Both the position numbers and the translations under genes were made by a program. The notes under the pieces are model-generated. The model was not told the origin of the DNA. It worked only from the letters and a program-made list of their open reading frames with translations, and did not search any database. From Phaeocystidibacter luteus (lineage in GTDB: Bacteria; Bacteroidota; Bacteroidia; Flavobacteriales; Schleiferiaceae), in contig NZ_WBVO01000002.1 in NCBI RefSeq assembly GCF_008933115.1, positions 248,001 to 312,000 of the forward strand: 64,000 nt of DNA, written 5' to 3'. This document shows positions 25,961 through 34,004 of this stretch, piece by piece. How positions within the stretch are numbered: the stretch's first letter is position 1; every line of letters begins with the position of its first letter.

Positions 25961-26569
25961 TCAGGAATTCGGTATTGTTTCCACGTTGGTGCCTATGTGA
26001 AGGTGATTGGAATAGTTGATCACTTCATAGTACCACAATTCATTCTTTAGATGGACATTGATGCCGCTTTCGATGAGGTTCAATCTGTTGTTTAGGTAGA
26101 GACCTACTAATGTGTTGGCGCGAGTATCCTCATAGTCGTATTCAACCGTGACAATAGGTTCGCCAACATTTTCATGTATTGAATTTTGAATGTATCTACC
26201 CCCGAGGTTTCCGCTCAGCACTAGTCCGGCTGTCGGATAAACATTGATACCCTTGTACTCGACGACCTTGAACTGTGCAAGAAGTCTAATCTCATCCATT
26301 CTGCCGGCCATGGTTGTGTCAGACCGACTTCTGTTGGTGTAGCCGATATCTGAGATGTGGAGGTTGAAGAGGTCTTTATGCCACAGTTTAAAGTCAAAAC
26401 CAAAAGAGAGGTAGTTATCGCGATTTGGAGCGAATGAACCATTGAAGGAATCATTGAGCGTGGCTACACTCGCGACTGTTGCCGATTTGTCTATAACTTC
26501 AGATGACGTTCTTTGGCCGTAGATTGCGAGTGCGACGAAAAACAGGGAAACTGTAAAAGAGACTTTCAT
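25961..26569 (-). CDS. Exported protein of unknown function, possibly a beta-barrel
   Basis: 202 residues. A signal peptide (about 1-18, ending IYGQ) is followed by alternating hydrophobic and polar stretches with many aromatic residues (YLSFGFDFKLW, VYPTAGLVLSG, NTLVGLYLNN, HLKNELWYYEV), the pattern of a small outer-membrane beta-barrel. I do not recognise a named family. Its start overlaps the stop of the upstream alpha/beta hydrolase by 4 nt (ATGA), so the two are one operon. Confidence 0.7.
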   Translation of the reverse strand: MKVSFTVSLFFVALAIYGQRTSSEVIDKSATVASVATLNDSFNGSFAPNRDNYLSFGFDFKLWHKDLFNLHISDIGYTNRSRSDTTMAGRMDEIRLLAQFKVVEYKGINVYPTAGLVLSGNLGGRYIQNSIHENVGEPIVTVEYDYEDTRANTLVGLYLNNRLNLIESGINVHLKNELWYYEVINYSNHLHIGTNVETIPNS

Positions 26570-27474
26570 TGCTGTTCTTCTAGTTCATCAAGAAATTGAT
26601 CGATGCTGCTCAAGTATACATCTGGATTATCCAACCATCCGTAGTGTCCAGATTCTGGAACTATGACTAATCTTGAATCGGGTAGGATTTCGTGTTGTAG
26701 CTCTGCAATGGATATGTCAATCATGTCATATTCCCCTTGTATGATTAATACAGGCTGTTGGAATGTTAGCATTTCTTCCTTGACATCGAATTCGATTCTC
26801 TCAAGATCGGCCCAAATAAGTCGATTGACATCTAAGTTGGCTTCCGCAAGTCTTTCACCTATTATTGGAGCGAATTCGTCATTGTACACGTAGGCACAAC
26901 CTAGGTACATGCGATATTTTTCAGCGTAACGATCGTCATTGCTGGTCATTCGCTCTCGAAACCAGGTGAGGGAATCCCGCTGGTCTGAGGTCAGACGTTC
27001 ATTTACAAGAATTTTATCTCGCACCTCTAGGTCCATTCCGCCAGAGCTAGATTGAATCATAGCGGTAATTCGCTCTGGATACTTAACTGCGTAGTGATAG
27101 CTCAAGACCCCACCGAAAGATTGTCCCATCAAAATCCACTTCTCGTAACCGAGATGTTTACGTATGGCTTCGATGTCTTCAACCATGGCCTCCATGGTGA
27201 GGTCGCTTGAATCGAGATCTTCTGATACGGATAATCCAGTTCCGCGCTGATCGTATAGAATGACGGTGTGGTTTTTCGCAAGGATGGAACCGATGTGATC
27301 AAAACCGTTGCAATTCATTCCTGGTCCGCCGTTGATCAGTAGGATAGGACTGCCTTCGCCAGCGATTCTGATATGATGTTTGAAACCGTCGTGCTCAACC
27401 ATCTGTGAGGTGAAAGACTGCGCGGAGACAGTGAACTGGAAAATGAAGGCGAGTGAAAGGAGTGCGATTCTCAT
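26566..27474 (-). CDS. Exported alpha/beta hydrolase, S33 (proline iminopeptidase-like)
   Basis: About 302 residues. The signal peptide is MRIALLSLAFIFQFTVSAQ. Catalytic elements: oxyanion GGPG, then DQRGTGLS, nucleophile in GQSFGG, acid in GEYDMID, and His in PESGHYGW. The GGPG and DQRG motifs place it with proline iminopeptidases and related S33 aminopeptidases, probably in the periplasm. The frame is open to 27579, but that region covers the upstream gene's terminator, so the ATG at 27474 is chosen. Operon with the 25961-26569 gene. Confidence 0.88.
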   Translation of the reverse strand: MRIALLSLAFIFQFTVSAQSFTSQMVEHDGFKHHIRIAGEGSPILLINGGPGMNCNGFDHIGSILAKNHTVILYDQRGTGLSVSEDLDSSDLTMEAMVEDIEAIRKHLGYEKWILMGQSFGGVLSYHYAVKYPERITAMIQSSSGGMDLEVRDKILVNERLTSDQRDSLTWFRERMTSNDDRYAEKYRMYLGCAYVYNDEFAPIIGERLAEANLDVNRLIWADLERIEFDVKEEMLTFQQPVLIIQGEYDMIDISIAELQHEILPDSRLVIVPESGHYGWLDNPDVYLSSIDQFLDELEEQQ

Positions 27475-27496
27475 ATTACCAAGGTAGTGAGAAACG

Positions 27497-27527
27497 AAAA
27501 AAGGCCGACGAACGTCGACCTTTTCAC
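27497..27527 (-). terminator. Terminator of the YqeY-like gene
   Basis: On the minus strand a stem AAGGTCGACG/CGTCGGCCTT (one mismatch, short loop) is followed by six T, about 20 nt after the stop at 27545. Confidence 0.85.
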
Positions 27528-27544
27528 ACTGAAATTCTATAAGG

Positions 27545-27997
27545 TTACGATTGAAGTTGCTTTCTAACTTCGTTCGCAATTTCCTTTCCTTCTGCTTTGC
27601 CAGCGAGTTGGCTTGAGGCTGCTCCCATCACCTTTCCCATGTCACCCATCCCTTGGGCACCAGAGTCGGCAATGATCTTGGCAACTGCGGCCGAAAGTTC
27701 TTCGGCTGACATCATCTCTGGAAGATATTCGCCAATAATTACAGATTGACTTTCTTCAGTTTCGGCAAGGTCAGCACGATTTTGCTCACGGTAGATTGCG
27801 GCGGCATCATCGCGTTGTTTCTTCAACTTTTGAAGAAGTTTCATGCCTTGGTTGTCATCAAACTCTCCGCCTGAACCAACTTCGGTTTTTGCGTTGAGAA
27901 TGGCTGCGCGAATGGAGCGAAGTGCCTCCAATTTCTCACGGTCTTTAGCCTTCATGGCCGTTTTCATGTCGGCTGTGATTCTTTCTTCTAGTGTCAT
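27545..27997 (-). CDS. yqeY: GatB/YqeY domain protein
   Basis: About 150 residues. It matches the stand-alone YqeY family: N-terminal MTLEERITADMKTAMKAKD, a central helical region (LQKLKKQRDDAAAIYREQNR), and the C-terminal GAQGMGDMGKVMG segment shared with the tail domain of GatB. It is thought to bind tRNA or assist amidotransferase-like reactions; the role of the free protein is not well settled. The frame is open to 28063, but the -7 box at 28009-28002 fixes the start at 27997. Confidence 0.9.
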   Translation of the reverse strand: MTLEERITADMKTAMKAKDREKLEALRSIRAAILNAKTEVGSGGEFDDNQGMKLLQKLKKQRDDAAAIYREQNRADLAETEESQSVIIGEYLPEMMSAEELSAAVAKIIADSGAQGMGDMGKVMGAASSQLAGKAEGKEIANEVRKQLQS

Positions 27998-28001
27998 GTT
28001 G

Positions 28002-28009
28002 CAAAGATA
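28002..28009 (-). promoter_or_regulatory. -7 promoter box of yqeY
   Basis: TATCTTTG on the minus strand, 4 nt before the ATG at 27997. The predicted transcript is leaderless. Confidence 0.6.
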
Positions 28010-28025
28010 CGAGCTAATTCTGTGA

Positions 28026-28077
28026 AAAGTCTGGTGATGTGTCGATTGCCTAAATCTCCACAATCACCAGACTAAAA
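28026..28077 (-). terminator. Long-stem terminator of the 28106-31847 operon
   Basis: Perfect 11-bp inverted repeat AGTCTGGTGAT (28029-28039) and ATCACCAGACT (28063-28073). On the minus strand it is followed by TTTT. The loop is about 23 nt, longer than usual. Confidence 0.65.
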
Positions 28078-28105
28078 GTACATGCTGGTTTAACACAAAA
28101 CTTAC

Positions 28106-29323
28106 CTACTTGGGAATTCTAACACAAAGTGCATCCTTCCCATTTTGCATGTACATGACCCCTCGTTCGGGGTCAAGAACTATGTCTCCCTGAATGTACC
28201 CAAGCTTGTCACATACTTCTTTGTCCACGATTCTTTGGCCTGTTTCCAAATCGACAATTGCGAGACCGGCGTTAGAGCAGTAAATCCGGTTTTGGTAAAC
28301 TACAAACCGACTGTTCAGGTTGTGATAATAGCCGTCTTCTGTAGTCCAAAGCAGCGTCCCATCCTCGGCATCCAAACAAGCGAAGTAAGGTGAAGTCCCT
28401 TTGAGGACTATTTTACCAGAGCTTACATGGAAATCTCCGTGTCTTAGATCTGAAGGAAAGCCCATCCAATCTGGTAATGGAGTCTTCCACTTTACACTTC
28501 CGTCTTCCATACTCAAAGCCACAAAGTTGGAGTCGATCATTCCGTAAACTTGAGGTCCGTGTACTTGAAGCGGGACAAATCCGCAGAATGTTTCAAGCCT
28601 TTCACTTTCCCATTGTAGCGAGTCAGCCGTCAAGTTGTAAGCGAAGATGGTCGTCTCACCATTAGCGTTGCTCGATAAATACTCGCTTCTTCTTTTGGCG
28701 ACAAGAACCTCATCCCCTGAGGAGAGCTCACCGAAGTCAAATGCGACGAATGACGGATGTAGACGCGTGGTAGAGCAATACGTGTAAACGGTATCCCAAT
28801 CTGCACTTGCTGCTGGAGTTCTGAGGATGACAGCACAGTACTTGCCGTTGGGGTTTGTATAGTTCATGGTTCGATACAGGTAGCCGTCATGCGTGTATAA
28901 AACCGCATATCCATCGTCAAACATGCTTCCCCATTGGGTAGAGGCATCGCGCATGTCAATGCAATCGACTGCAAATAGTCCTCCTAGGAATAGATAGTCT
29001 CCTATGACGGCCCGATCCTCCTCCGTGTAGTAGTCCCAATGGTACACGTAATCCGACCACATGGTGTCAATTTCTCCCGTGGCCGTATCAAGCCAAATCA
29101 CCGGAGCAGTCAATCCCCTAAAGTTGTATTCGGAATTGACAATGAGATGATCTTCGAATAAAACCGGGCTCATGCTCAGAGAGTTGAATCCTGGGCCATC
29201 TGGGACGATTCGGGTCGACCACAGGATTTCTAGTTCATTGTTTGGCTCGGGTGTAGCTACTTCCGGACGGTCACATGCGATAATCTGGCTAACGCAAAAA
29301 AGAATCAATACCAGCTTCTTCAT
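28106..29323 (-). CDS. PQQ-like beta-propeller lipoprotein
   Basis: 405 residues. A lipoprotein signal (lipobox before Cys17 in SQIIACDRP) is followed by repeats of the kind LDAEDGTLLWTTED, LSMEDGSVKWKTPL and LDTATGEIDTMW, the strand-turn pattern of PQQ/quinoprotein-type propeller blades. No catalytic site is visible, so it is more likely a binding or scaffold protein (compare BamB) than an enzyme. It is the last of three genes joined by ATGA overlaps with a lipase-like protein and a T9SS-like protein. Confidence 0.8.
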   Translation of the reverse strand: MKKLVLILFCVSQIIACDRPEVATPEPNNELEILWSTRIVPDGPGFNSLSMSPVLFEDHLIVNSEYNFRGLTAPVIWLDTATGEIDTMWSDYVYHWDYYTEEDRAVIGDYLFLGGLFAVDCIDMRDASTQWGSMFDDGYAVLYTHDGYLYRTMNYTNPNGKYCAVILRTPAASADWDTVYTYCSTTRLHPSFVAFDFGELSSGDEVLVAKRRSEYLSSNANGETTIFAYNLTADSLQWESERLETFCGFVPLQVHGPQVYGMIDSNFVALSMEDGSVKWKTPLPDWMGFPSDLRHGDFHVSSGKIVLKGTSPYFACLDAEDGTLLWTTEDGYYHNLNSRFVVYQNRIYCSNAGLAIVDLETGQRIVDKEVCDKLGYIQGDIVLDPERGVMYMQNGKDALCVRIPK

Positions 29324-30789
29324 TTTCTTTTGAGTTTGAATTTGTGGCCATGCTTTCCATCGAAGAGGTTGTTGAGTATTCTCATCGTTTCTTTGGAGTT
29401 GCGAGCCTGCATGTGATTGGTGTTCTGCATCGTCAACCTTGTCGCACCTGGGTAATCATGTTGAGAGGATAGGGTTACAACCCCATCACTCGGAACTTCG
29501 GTTGTATGCCATTTGTAGTTGGGTATGGCGTTACATGGCAGAATGGAGTTGCCTCGGCAGTCATTGATAGTATTCACATGGAATGGTTGTGGAGAGTCTA
29601 GACAGATACACCAATATCCATCCACGTAAGCGGAGTCTTCCCTAGCGCCAATGAAGCGTTTCCACCAGATGTTAGATCCTTCGAGCCATTGACGAGCTTC
29701 TCTGTAGATGGTCTCTTTCTCTCGTGCGTTCCAATAGATGTATCGGTAGATTCCCTTCGACCTCGTGTTCCAAAACCTCTCTTTAAAGCGATACAACGAA
29801 ACGAGGTTTGTAATGGTCCGCGGAAGTTCGTCGTCATTGTCCAACCCAAACGGATCGTTGAAAAGGATGTGTCCGCTCAAGGAGGTGTCCTTTGTAAATG
29901 TCATGGAATGGAGCATCCGCCAGAGTACCGGGTCTTCCTCAATTCCCGCAATCGCCACCTTTTTTATGGTGTCAATTACAGCGGCTTGATTTAGGATTTC
30001 AAGATTCGGAGCGCCTACTGCATAATCCGTAGCCACGGGTTTTCGAATGGCGTCGACGAGTATAGGGAGGATGAGTCCGTCCAGTCCGTCACACACCTTC
30101 GACGAGAAGTTTCTAACGACACCTGGGGAAATCAAGAAATCCACCCACCATTTAGACTCAACCAATTGCTGTACTTCAGCTGCTGTGAACGCCTCGCAGC
30201 CGCGGTTAATCCACCTTTGAACCTCACCACTCGAAGGGTGTGTCTGGACGATAATTTCTGCGCCACCATGCGGACTATTGAATGAAGCAAGCGCTCCAAA
30301 TTGTACGGGGTATAATCCATGGTTGTACAGGTTTTGATAGCGCATGGCGCGAGCAACAATACCACCCTGACTATGAGCGATGACAAAGTTGCTATGAACA
30401 GGAAGGGTATCTCGTCTAGGCACCGCGACGCGCCAGGTTTCAATCAAGTTATTGTTTACATAGCCACCAAGAGCGAAAATCCGAAGGTTCTCATGTCCCG
30501 AATAATCCACACAGAGACCTTCCGTTTTCCTTGTCGGATAGCCATTCACAGGGTTCCCCGTCTGATCTTCCGTAGAAGTTTGCACTCTGTTCCATGATTG
30601 TGCATTTCCGGCTAACCCGTGAATCCAATAGATGAGCTTAGTGTTGGTCGTCGTGTTGCTCGATGGAGCATGAAGCGGACCACTTGGACCTCCGCTGTGC
30701 GCGCCAAGCCCAATTGAATCATTGTTCAGCGTAGTCTGCCCTAAGCCTGTCAGGCTGAAACAGATGAAGAATAGGGATAGAAACTTCAT
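29320..30789 (-). CDS. Secreted lipase-like alpha/beta hydrolase (PGAP1-like)
   Basis: 489 residues. The signal peptide is MKFLSLFFICFSLTGLGQ. It has an HG oxyanion motif in WIHGLAGN (about 55-61) and the nucleophile elbow AHSQGG with Ser140, as in PGAP1-like and bacterial lipases or esterases. The C-terminal half is Trp- and Asp-rich and unassigned; a DGVVTLSSQHDYPGA segment near 460 may hold the catalytic His. Substrate unknown (lipid or ester outside the cytoplasm). The ATG at 30789 is chosen over 30822 because it starts the signal peptide and overlaps the preceding stop as ATGA. Middle gene of a three-gene operon. Confidence 0.75.
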   Translation of the reverse strand: MKFLSLFFICFSLTGLGQTTLNNDSIGLGAHSGGPSGPLHAPSSNTTTNTKLIYWIHGLAGNAQSWNRVQTSTEDQTGNPVNGYPTRKTEGLCVDYSGHENLRIFALGGYVNNNLIETWRVAVPRRDTLPVHSNFVIAHSQGGIVARAMRYQNLYNHGLYPVQFGALASFNSPHGGAEIIVQTHPSSGEVQRWINRGCEAFTAAEVQQLVESKWWVDFLISPGVVRNFSSKVCDGLDGLILPILVDAIRKPVATDYAVGAPNLEILNQAAVIDTIKKVAIAGIEEDPVLWRMLHSMTFTKDTSLSGHILFNDPFGLDNDDELPRTITNLVSLYRFKERFWNTRSKGIYRYIYWNAREKETIYREARQWLEGSNIWWKRFIGAREDSAYVDGYWCICLDSPQPFHVNTINDCRGNSILPCNAIPNYKWHTTEVPSDGVVTLSSQHDYPGATRLTMQNTNHMQARNSKETMRILNNLFDGKHGHKFKLKRK

Positions 30790-31847
30790 GGCTTCTCCTT
30801 TTTTGAGAACCGTACGAAGCATTGTCCAAACTTTGACTCCAACTGCAGAAGAAGAACACCTGGTGGGTAGCTGCTTGCATCCAACTGAATATGTCCATTC
30901 ACTACCTCCGGGTGTTCAACTTGGTCTATTAAATCGCCGAACCTGGTACGCACTGAAATCCGCTCTACCATCTTTAACTCAGAACTAATTTCAACCTCAA
31001 GAAGGTCGTCTACAGGTACAGGGTATACTATGGCACAGTCAGATGACTCCTTGGTGAGAATCATGTTGTTGGGGTCATTGACCGTATGGTTTGCGTAGGC
31101 CTTGCGCGTTACGAATGTCAGTGCACCGGGGTTGTCGAGATTCCGAATCCGCGTTGTTTCAGATTCCACAACAATTCCATAGGGTTGGAAGTCGGTATAA
31201 AGTGTGACAACCACATACGATCTGTTGTGGTGTGAGGAAGAGTGTGTCACACTCATGTCTGAATAATCTAGAACGATATAGCCATCAGCCTCTTGCACAA
31301 ACCATCCTGTATCTGTTTCGGTGACCGGACTTTTATTTTCGTGCGCGATACTCAACCAATCGTCCACTACCTCTTGGAAAGACCGGTGAAAAGGAGCGTA
31401 GCCCGAGTTGCGGTGTTGCTCAGAGATTTCTGCTTGCATGCTTATCTCATCTTCGGAATGTTCGAAAGAACTGTGGATCTCACCATTATCGTCGAAAAGG
31501 ATGGTCCTTCTCGGGCCAATAATACACGACCGGTTGGTTCTAAACCATGGTTCAAGTTCCGGCTGTTTGTTGTTGATGATGCATTGGAAGCTGTTGAAGT
31601 TTTCGTCAACTCCTTCTTCAATCCGATACAGACTGTGTCTGGGCGTGATGAACTGACGATCCAAGAAATCGACCGAATCAAGGGACTTGTACGGGTCCAA
31701 TTCAGAATAGGCGAGCTCGTGTACATCATAAGAGAACATCACCTGTACGCTGTCGGAGATGGAAACTTCTGGCAAGTCTTGACCGGTCAAGCTTGTGAAC
31801 GGCATGGTTGCGCATAGAATGCTATGCCATGAATGTGTTGTTATCAT
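30786..31847 (-). CDS. Exported protein with T9SS-type C-terminal domain
   Basis: 353 residues. The N-terminus is weakly signal-like (SILCATMPFTSLTGQ). The middle has no family I recognise. The last 80 residues (VYPVPVDDLLEVEIS ... YPPGVLLLQLE ... CFVRFSKKE) follow the layout of a type A T9SS sorting domain, with YPVP in place of the usual YPNP, so export and surface attachment are likely. First gene of the operon; the 68-bp repeated promoter element starts 46 nt upstream of its ATG. Confidence 0.65.
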   Translation of the reverse strand: MITTHSWHSILCATMPFTSLTGQDLPEVSISDSVQVMFSYDVHELAYSELDPYKSLDSVDFLDRQFITPRHSLYRIEEGVDENFNSFQCIINNKQPELEPWFRTNRSCIIGPRRTILFDDNGEIHSSFEHSEDEISMQAEISEQHRNSGYAPFHRSFQEVVDDWLSIAHENKSPVTETDTGWFVQEADGYIVLDYSDMSVTHSSSHHNRSYVVVTLYTDFQPYGIVVESETTRIRNLDNPGALTFVTRKAYANHTVNDPNNMILTKESSDCAIVYPVPVDDLLEVEISSELKMVERISVRTRFGDLIDQVEHPEVVNGHIQLDASSYPPGVLLLQLESKFGQCFVRFSKKEKP

Positions 31848-31892
31848 GGTTTGATTGGTTTGGTTGGTGATAGTTAGTGGGTGCTAACTGGG

Positions 31893-31960
31893 GGCAAATT
31901 ACCAAGCCAATCACCGTTCAACGACATTTTTTGGTCGTATATATGACCAGTTGGTCGTGT
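31893..31960 (-). promoter_or_regulatory. Repeated promoter/operator element, copy A
   Basis: 68 nt, identical at 66 positions to 33798-33865. Read on the minus strand it has a near-palindrome GACCAACTGGTC, then GGTC-atatac-GACC-type half-sites, a further GTCGT, then TTG-N17-TAATTTG, which is close to the Bacteroidota promoter consensus (one base short in the -7 box). The layout is that of an activator site upstream of a promoter, driving the operon that starts at 31847. Orientation is inferred from this. Confidence 0.7.
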
Positions 31961-31993
31961 GTGGAAAGAAATGTGATTCTGAGTTCAGTGATC

Positions 31994-33640
31994 TTATTCT
32001 CTTAGTGAGGATTGAAATTCTGATAGTAATTGATCAATCTGTGTAACCTGATCAGGAGGGAGAACAGTGGTGTTCGTCACCTTATTTCCATCCCAAATCA
32101 TTAAGGCTGGGTTTGTAATGTTCAATTCCAGAATGTCCTCTAGTCTACCGTTATCAACAATTAGAATGTTTGGCGACTCCACCGTCCTTAATTGAGGGCT
32201 TGCACTTTCATCGGATGCCACCAAGAATACATTTTGTCTTTCCATGCGATTCAGGTTAGCCAGGAAATATTCGGTCGCGTAGTCTAAACAATATGGACAG
32301 GAGGGTGCAGAAATCGTGAGCACGACACAATTAGAAGGAATAGATAGTTCTCTAAAGAGCAAATGGACATCCTCTTCAGAAACAACGGGGGTCATTGAAG
32401 TCGGACTATCTTTCAGTAGTAAGTACTCTGATTGAGCCAAGTTAACCGTGTCAAGTGAGGTAATTTGAATTTTGAACTTCGACCGATCCCCATCTTGTTC
32501 AATGGTAATACATTTCCCATTCACAAGAATTGGTTCAGGATGGAGTTTGAACCAGCTCGGTTTGAGGGCTTGTGCGATGAGCTTTAATTCATCGTCATAA
32601 GCTCCGACCCAAACAAAGTCTGCCCTAAATGCCGAAAGGTCGCCTGGCTTAAGATTCTCATCAGAAGGGTAAGTCGCGAAGCGATAACTGAAATCTGTCT
32701 GGCTATCAAAAATCAGGTTCCGAAAAACAGTACTATTTGGGTTGTATGAAGGTTGCACAACAGAATTCTTCAATGGGGTTGGGTCAGGAATGAATCTCCC
32801 CGTCTCGTTGGACGAACTGAATTGACCTGTATTTTTATTAATGAGGTGTAATTCTGGTAGGTTTGCGTGAGATACCATAATCGTATTTGGGTCTCGCAGA
32901 CAAATGTTCAAACGCTCTTGTTCATGGGCATAGAACTGAGTATCTACTCTTTCATTGGGGTGATATTGAATTCGTTGGAAGTAAAGATCCTTCATACCAT
33001 TTAGGTTGAAGTAGCCAAGTTCAGGCACATCGTGTTTTTCAATGTCCCCCTGTGTCATTCCTGATTTCAGAGGTAGTGGGTTGACAAACAGGGTGTTCCC
33101 CTGCATTTTCATAGGGCTGAAGTGATGAAAAAAAGTCGCCTTTGATGAATCACGATCCATCCAACTCATAATAAATGGGCTGTCATTTAGATTGAAACTA
33201 CCATTCTCAATTCCCTGAATGTTTATAGAGAATAACAGTGAATCATGATATAATCCATGCTCATTGCTGATATCTGGAAGTATCACAATCGTATCCTCGT
33301 TAACATAGTGAAAAGTGAACACAGGATAGCGTCCACGCGCAATCCTTGGCAATGGAATTGACCTCACGAACTTCCCGTGGTTTAAGTCAATCTCAATTAA
33401 CCTTGCCTCCATCATGTCTCCTAGCAACACAAAATCTGTGTCATTTCGTGAGTATGCTTGAGAAGTCAAGTTAAAACCTGCCTCATACTCAAAAGGAAGA
33501 TCTATTTCAATAGTCTTTTCAAGTCTGAAGTTGATAGTCGCGCGTGGCCCTTGGTGTTTATTATTGGAGCCACTTGCGGAGCAACCACCAAAAGATGATA
33601 GAGCACAGATTGCAACTACGAAATTTAGTAGGGTCTTCAT
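31994..33640 (-). CDS. Lipoprotein with propeller-like region and thioredoxin-like C-terminus
   Basis: 548 residues. The N-terminus is lipoprotein-like (Cys20 after SSFGG). The central part (about 40-410), with repeating short beta strands, resembles DUF4221 proteins of Bacteroidota, but I hold this loosely. The last 120 residues look like a thioredoxin fold: a strand VVLTISAPS, then a C-P-Y-C motif at 448-451, then FLVASDE and LIVDNG strands. A redox or reductase role at the outer envelope is possible. It has its own promoter with the repeated element 158 nt upstream, and a long structured leader. Confidence 0.7.
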   Translation of the reverse strand: MKTLLNFVVAICALSSFGGCSASGSNNKHQGPRATINFRLEKTIEIDLPFEYEAGFNLTSQAYSRNDTDFVLLGDMMEARLIEIDLNHGKFVRSIPLPRIARGRYPVFTFHYVNEDTIVILPDISNEHGLYHDSLLFSINIQGIENGSFNLNDSPFIMSWMDRDSSKATFFHHFSPMKMQGNTLFVNPLPLKSGMTQGDIEKHDVPELGYFNLNGMKDLYFQRIQYHPNERVDTQFYAHEQERLNICLRDPNTIMVSHANLPELHLINKNTGQFSSSNETGRFIPDPTPLKNSVVQPSYNPNSTVFRNLIFDSQTDFSYRFATYPSDENLKPGDLSAFRADFVWVGAYDDELKLIAQALKPSWFKLHPEPILVNGKCITIEQDGDRSKFKIQITSLDTVNLAQSEYLLLKDSPTSMTPVVSEEDVHLLFRELSIPSNCVVLTISAPSCPYCLDYATEYFLANLNRMERQNVFLVASDESASPQLRTVESPNILIVDNGRLEDILELNITNPALMIWDGNKVTNTTVLPPDQVTQIDQLLSEFQSSLRE

Positions 33641-33797
33641 AGGGGAGATTAGACGATAGGGATTATACTAGGACAGCCCCTCATACAGGTAAGAAGGGCT
33701 GTTAACTCTGTTATTCTTTAGGCATGAAGCCTTCATTTCCTTCTATTCTGGCTCATCAAGCATCTCAATGAGCAATAGGTTCATGAATTTTGATAAA
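33641..33797 (-). promoter_or_regulatory. Structured 5' leader of the 33640 gene
   Basis: If transcription starts at the copy-B promoter, about 150 nt of untranslated leader results. It can fold at least three hairpins: ACAGCCC/GGGCTGT (33673-33702), AGGC-ttcat-GCCT (about 33720-33732) and GCTCAT/ATGAGC (33751-33773). No T tract follows, and I match none to a known riboswitch. Confidence 0.4.
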
Positions 33798-33865
33798 GGC
33801 AAATTACCAAGCCAATCTCCGTTCAACGACATTTTTTGGTCGCATATATGACCAGTTGGTCGTGT
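33798..33865 (-). promoter_or_regulatory. Repeated promoter/operator element, copy B
   Basis: Second copy of the 68-nt element (two differences from 31893-31960). It lies between the divergent genes starting at 33640 (minus) and 34005 (plus), so its operator half-sites (TGGTCGT/ACGACCA) could serve both, though the promoter motif points to the minus strand. The rest of the 364-nt gap is the leader described separately and about 140 nt before 34005 with an AAACTTTG near-box at 33969. Confidence 0.7.
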
Positions 33866-34004
33866 TGCACATATTTTTCAAGATCGTGTTTCACCTCCTC
33901 CGTAATTCCAACTTAGGGCAGTGTGTTTTCTGGCTAGACCGTTACATAATAACAACTTATCTTAGTCGAAACTTTGCAACCAGCTTCATCTAGATTGCTC
34001 TCTC

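Noticed and set aside
31293-31817. 174-residue open frame antisense to the 30786-31847 gene
   Set aside because: The minus-strand frame has the T9SS-type tail and ATGA coupling; the plus frame has no motif or promoter.
33790-33993. 67-residue open frame between 33640 and 34005
   Set aside because: Runs across the duplicated promoter/operator element; no ribosome-binding or protein features.
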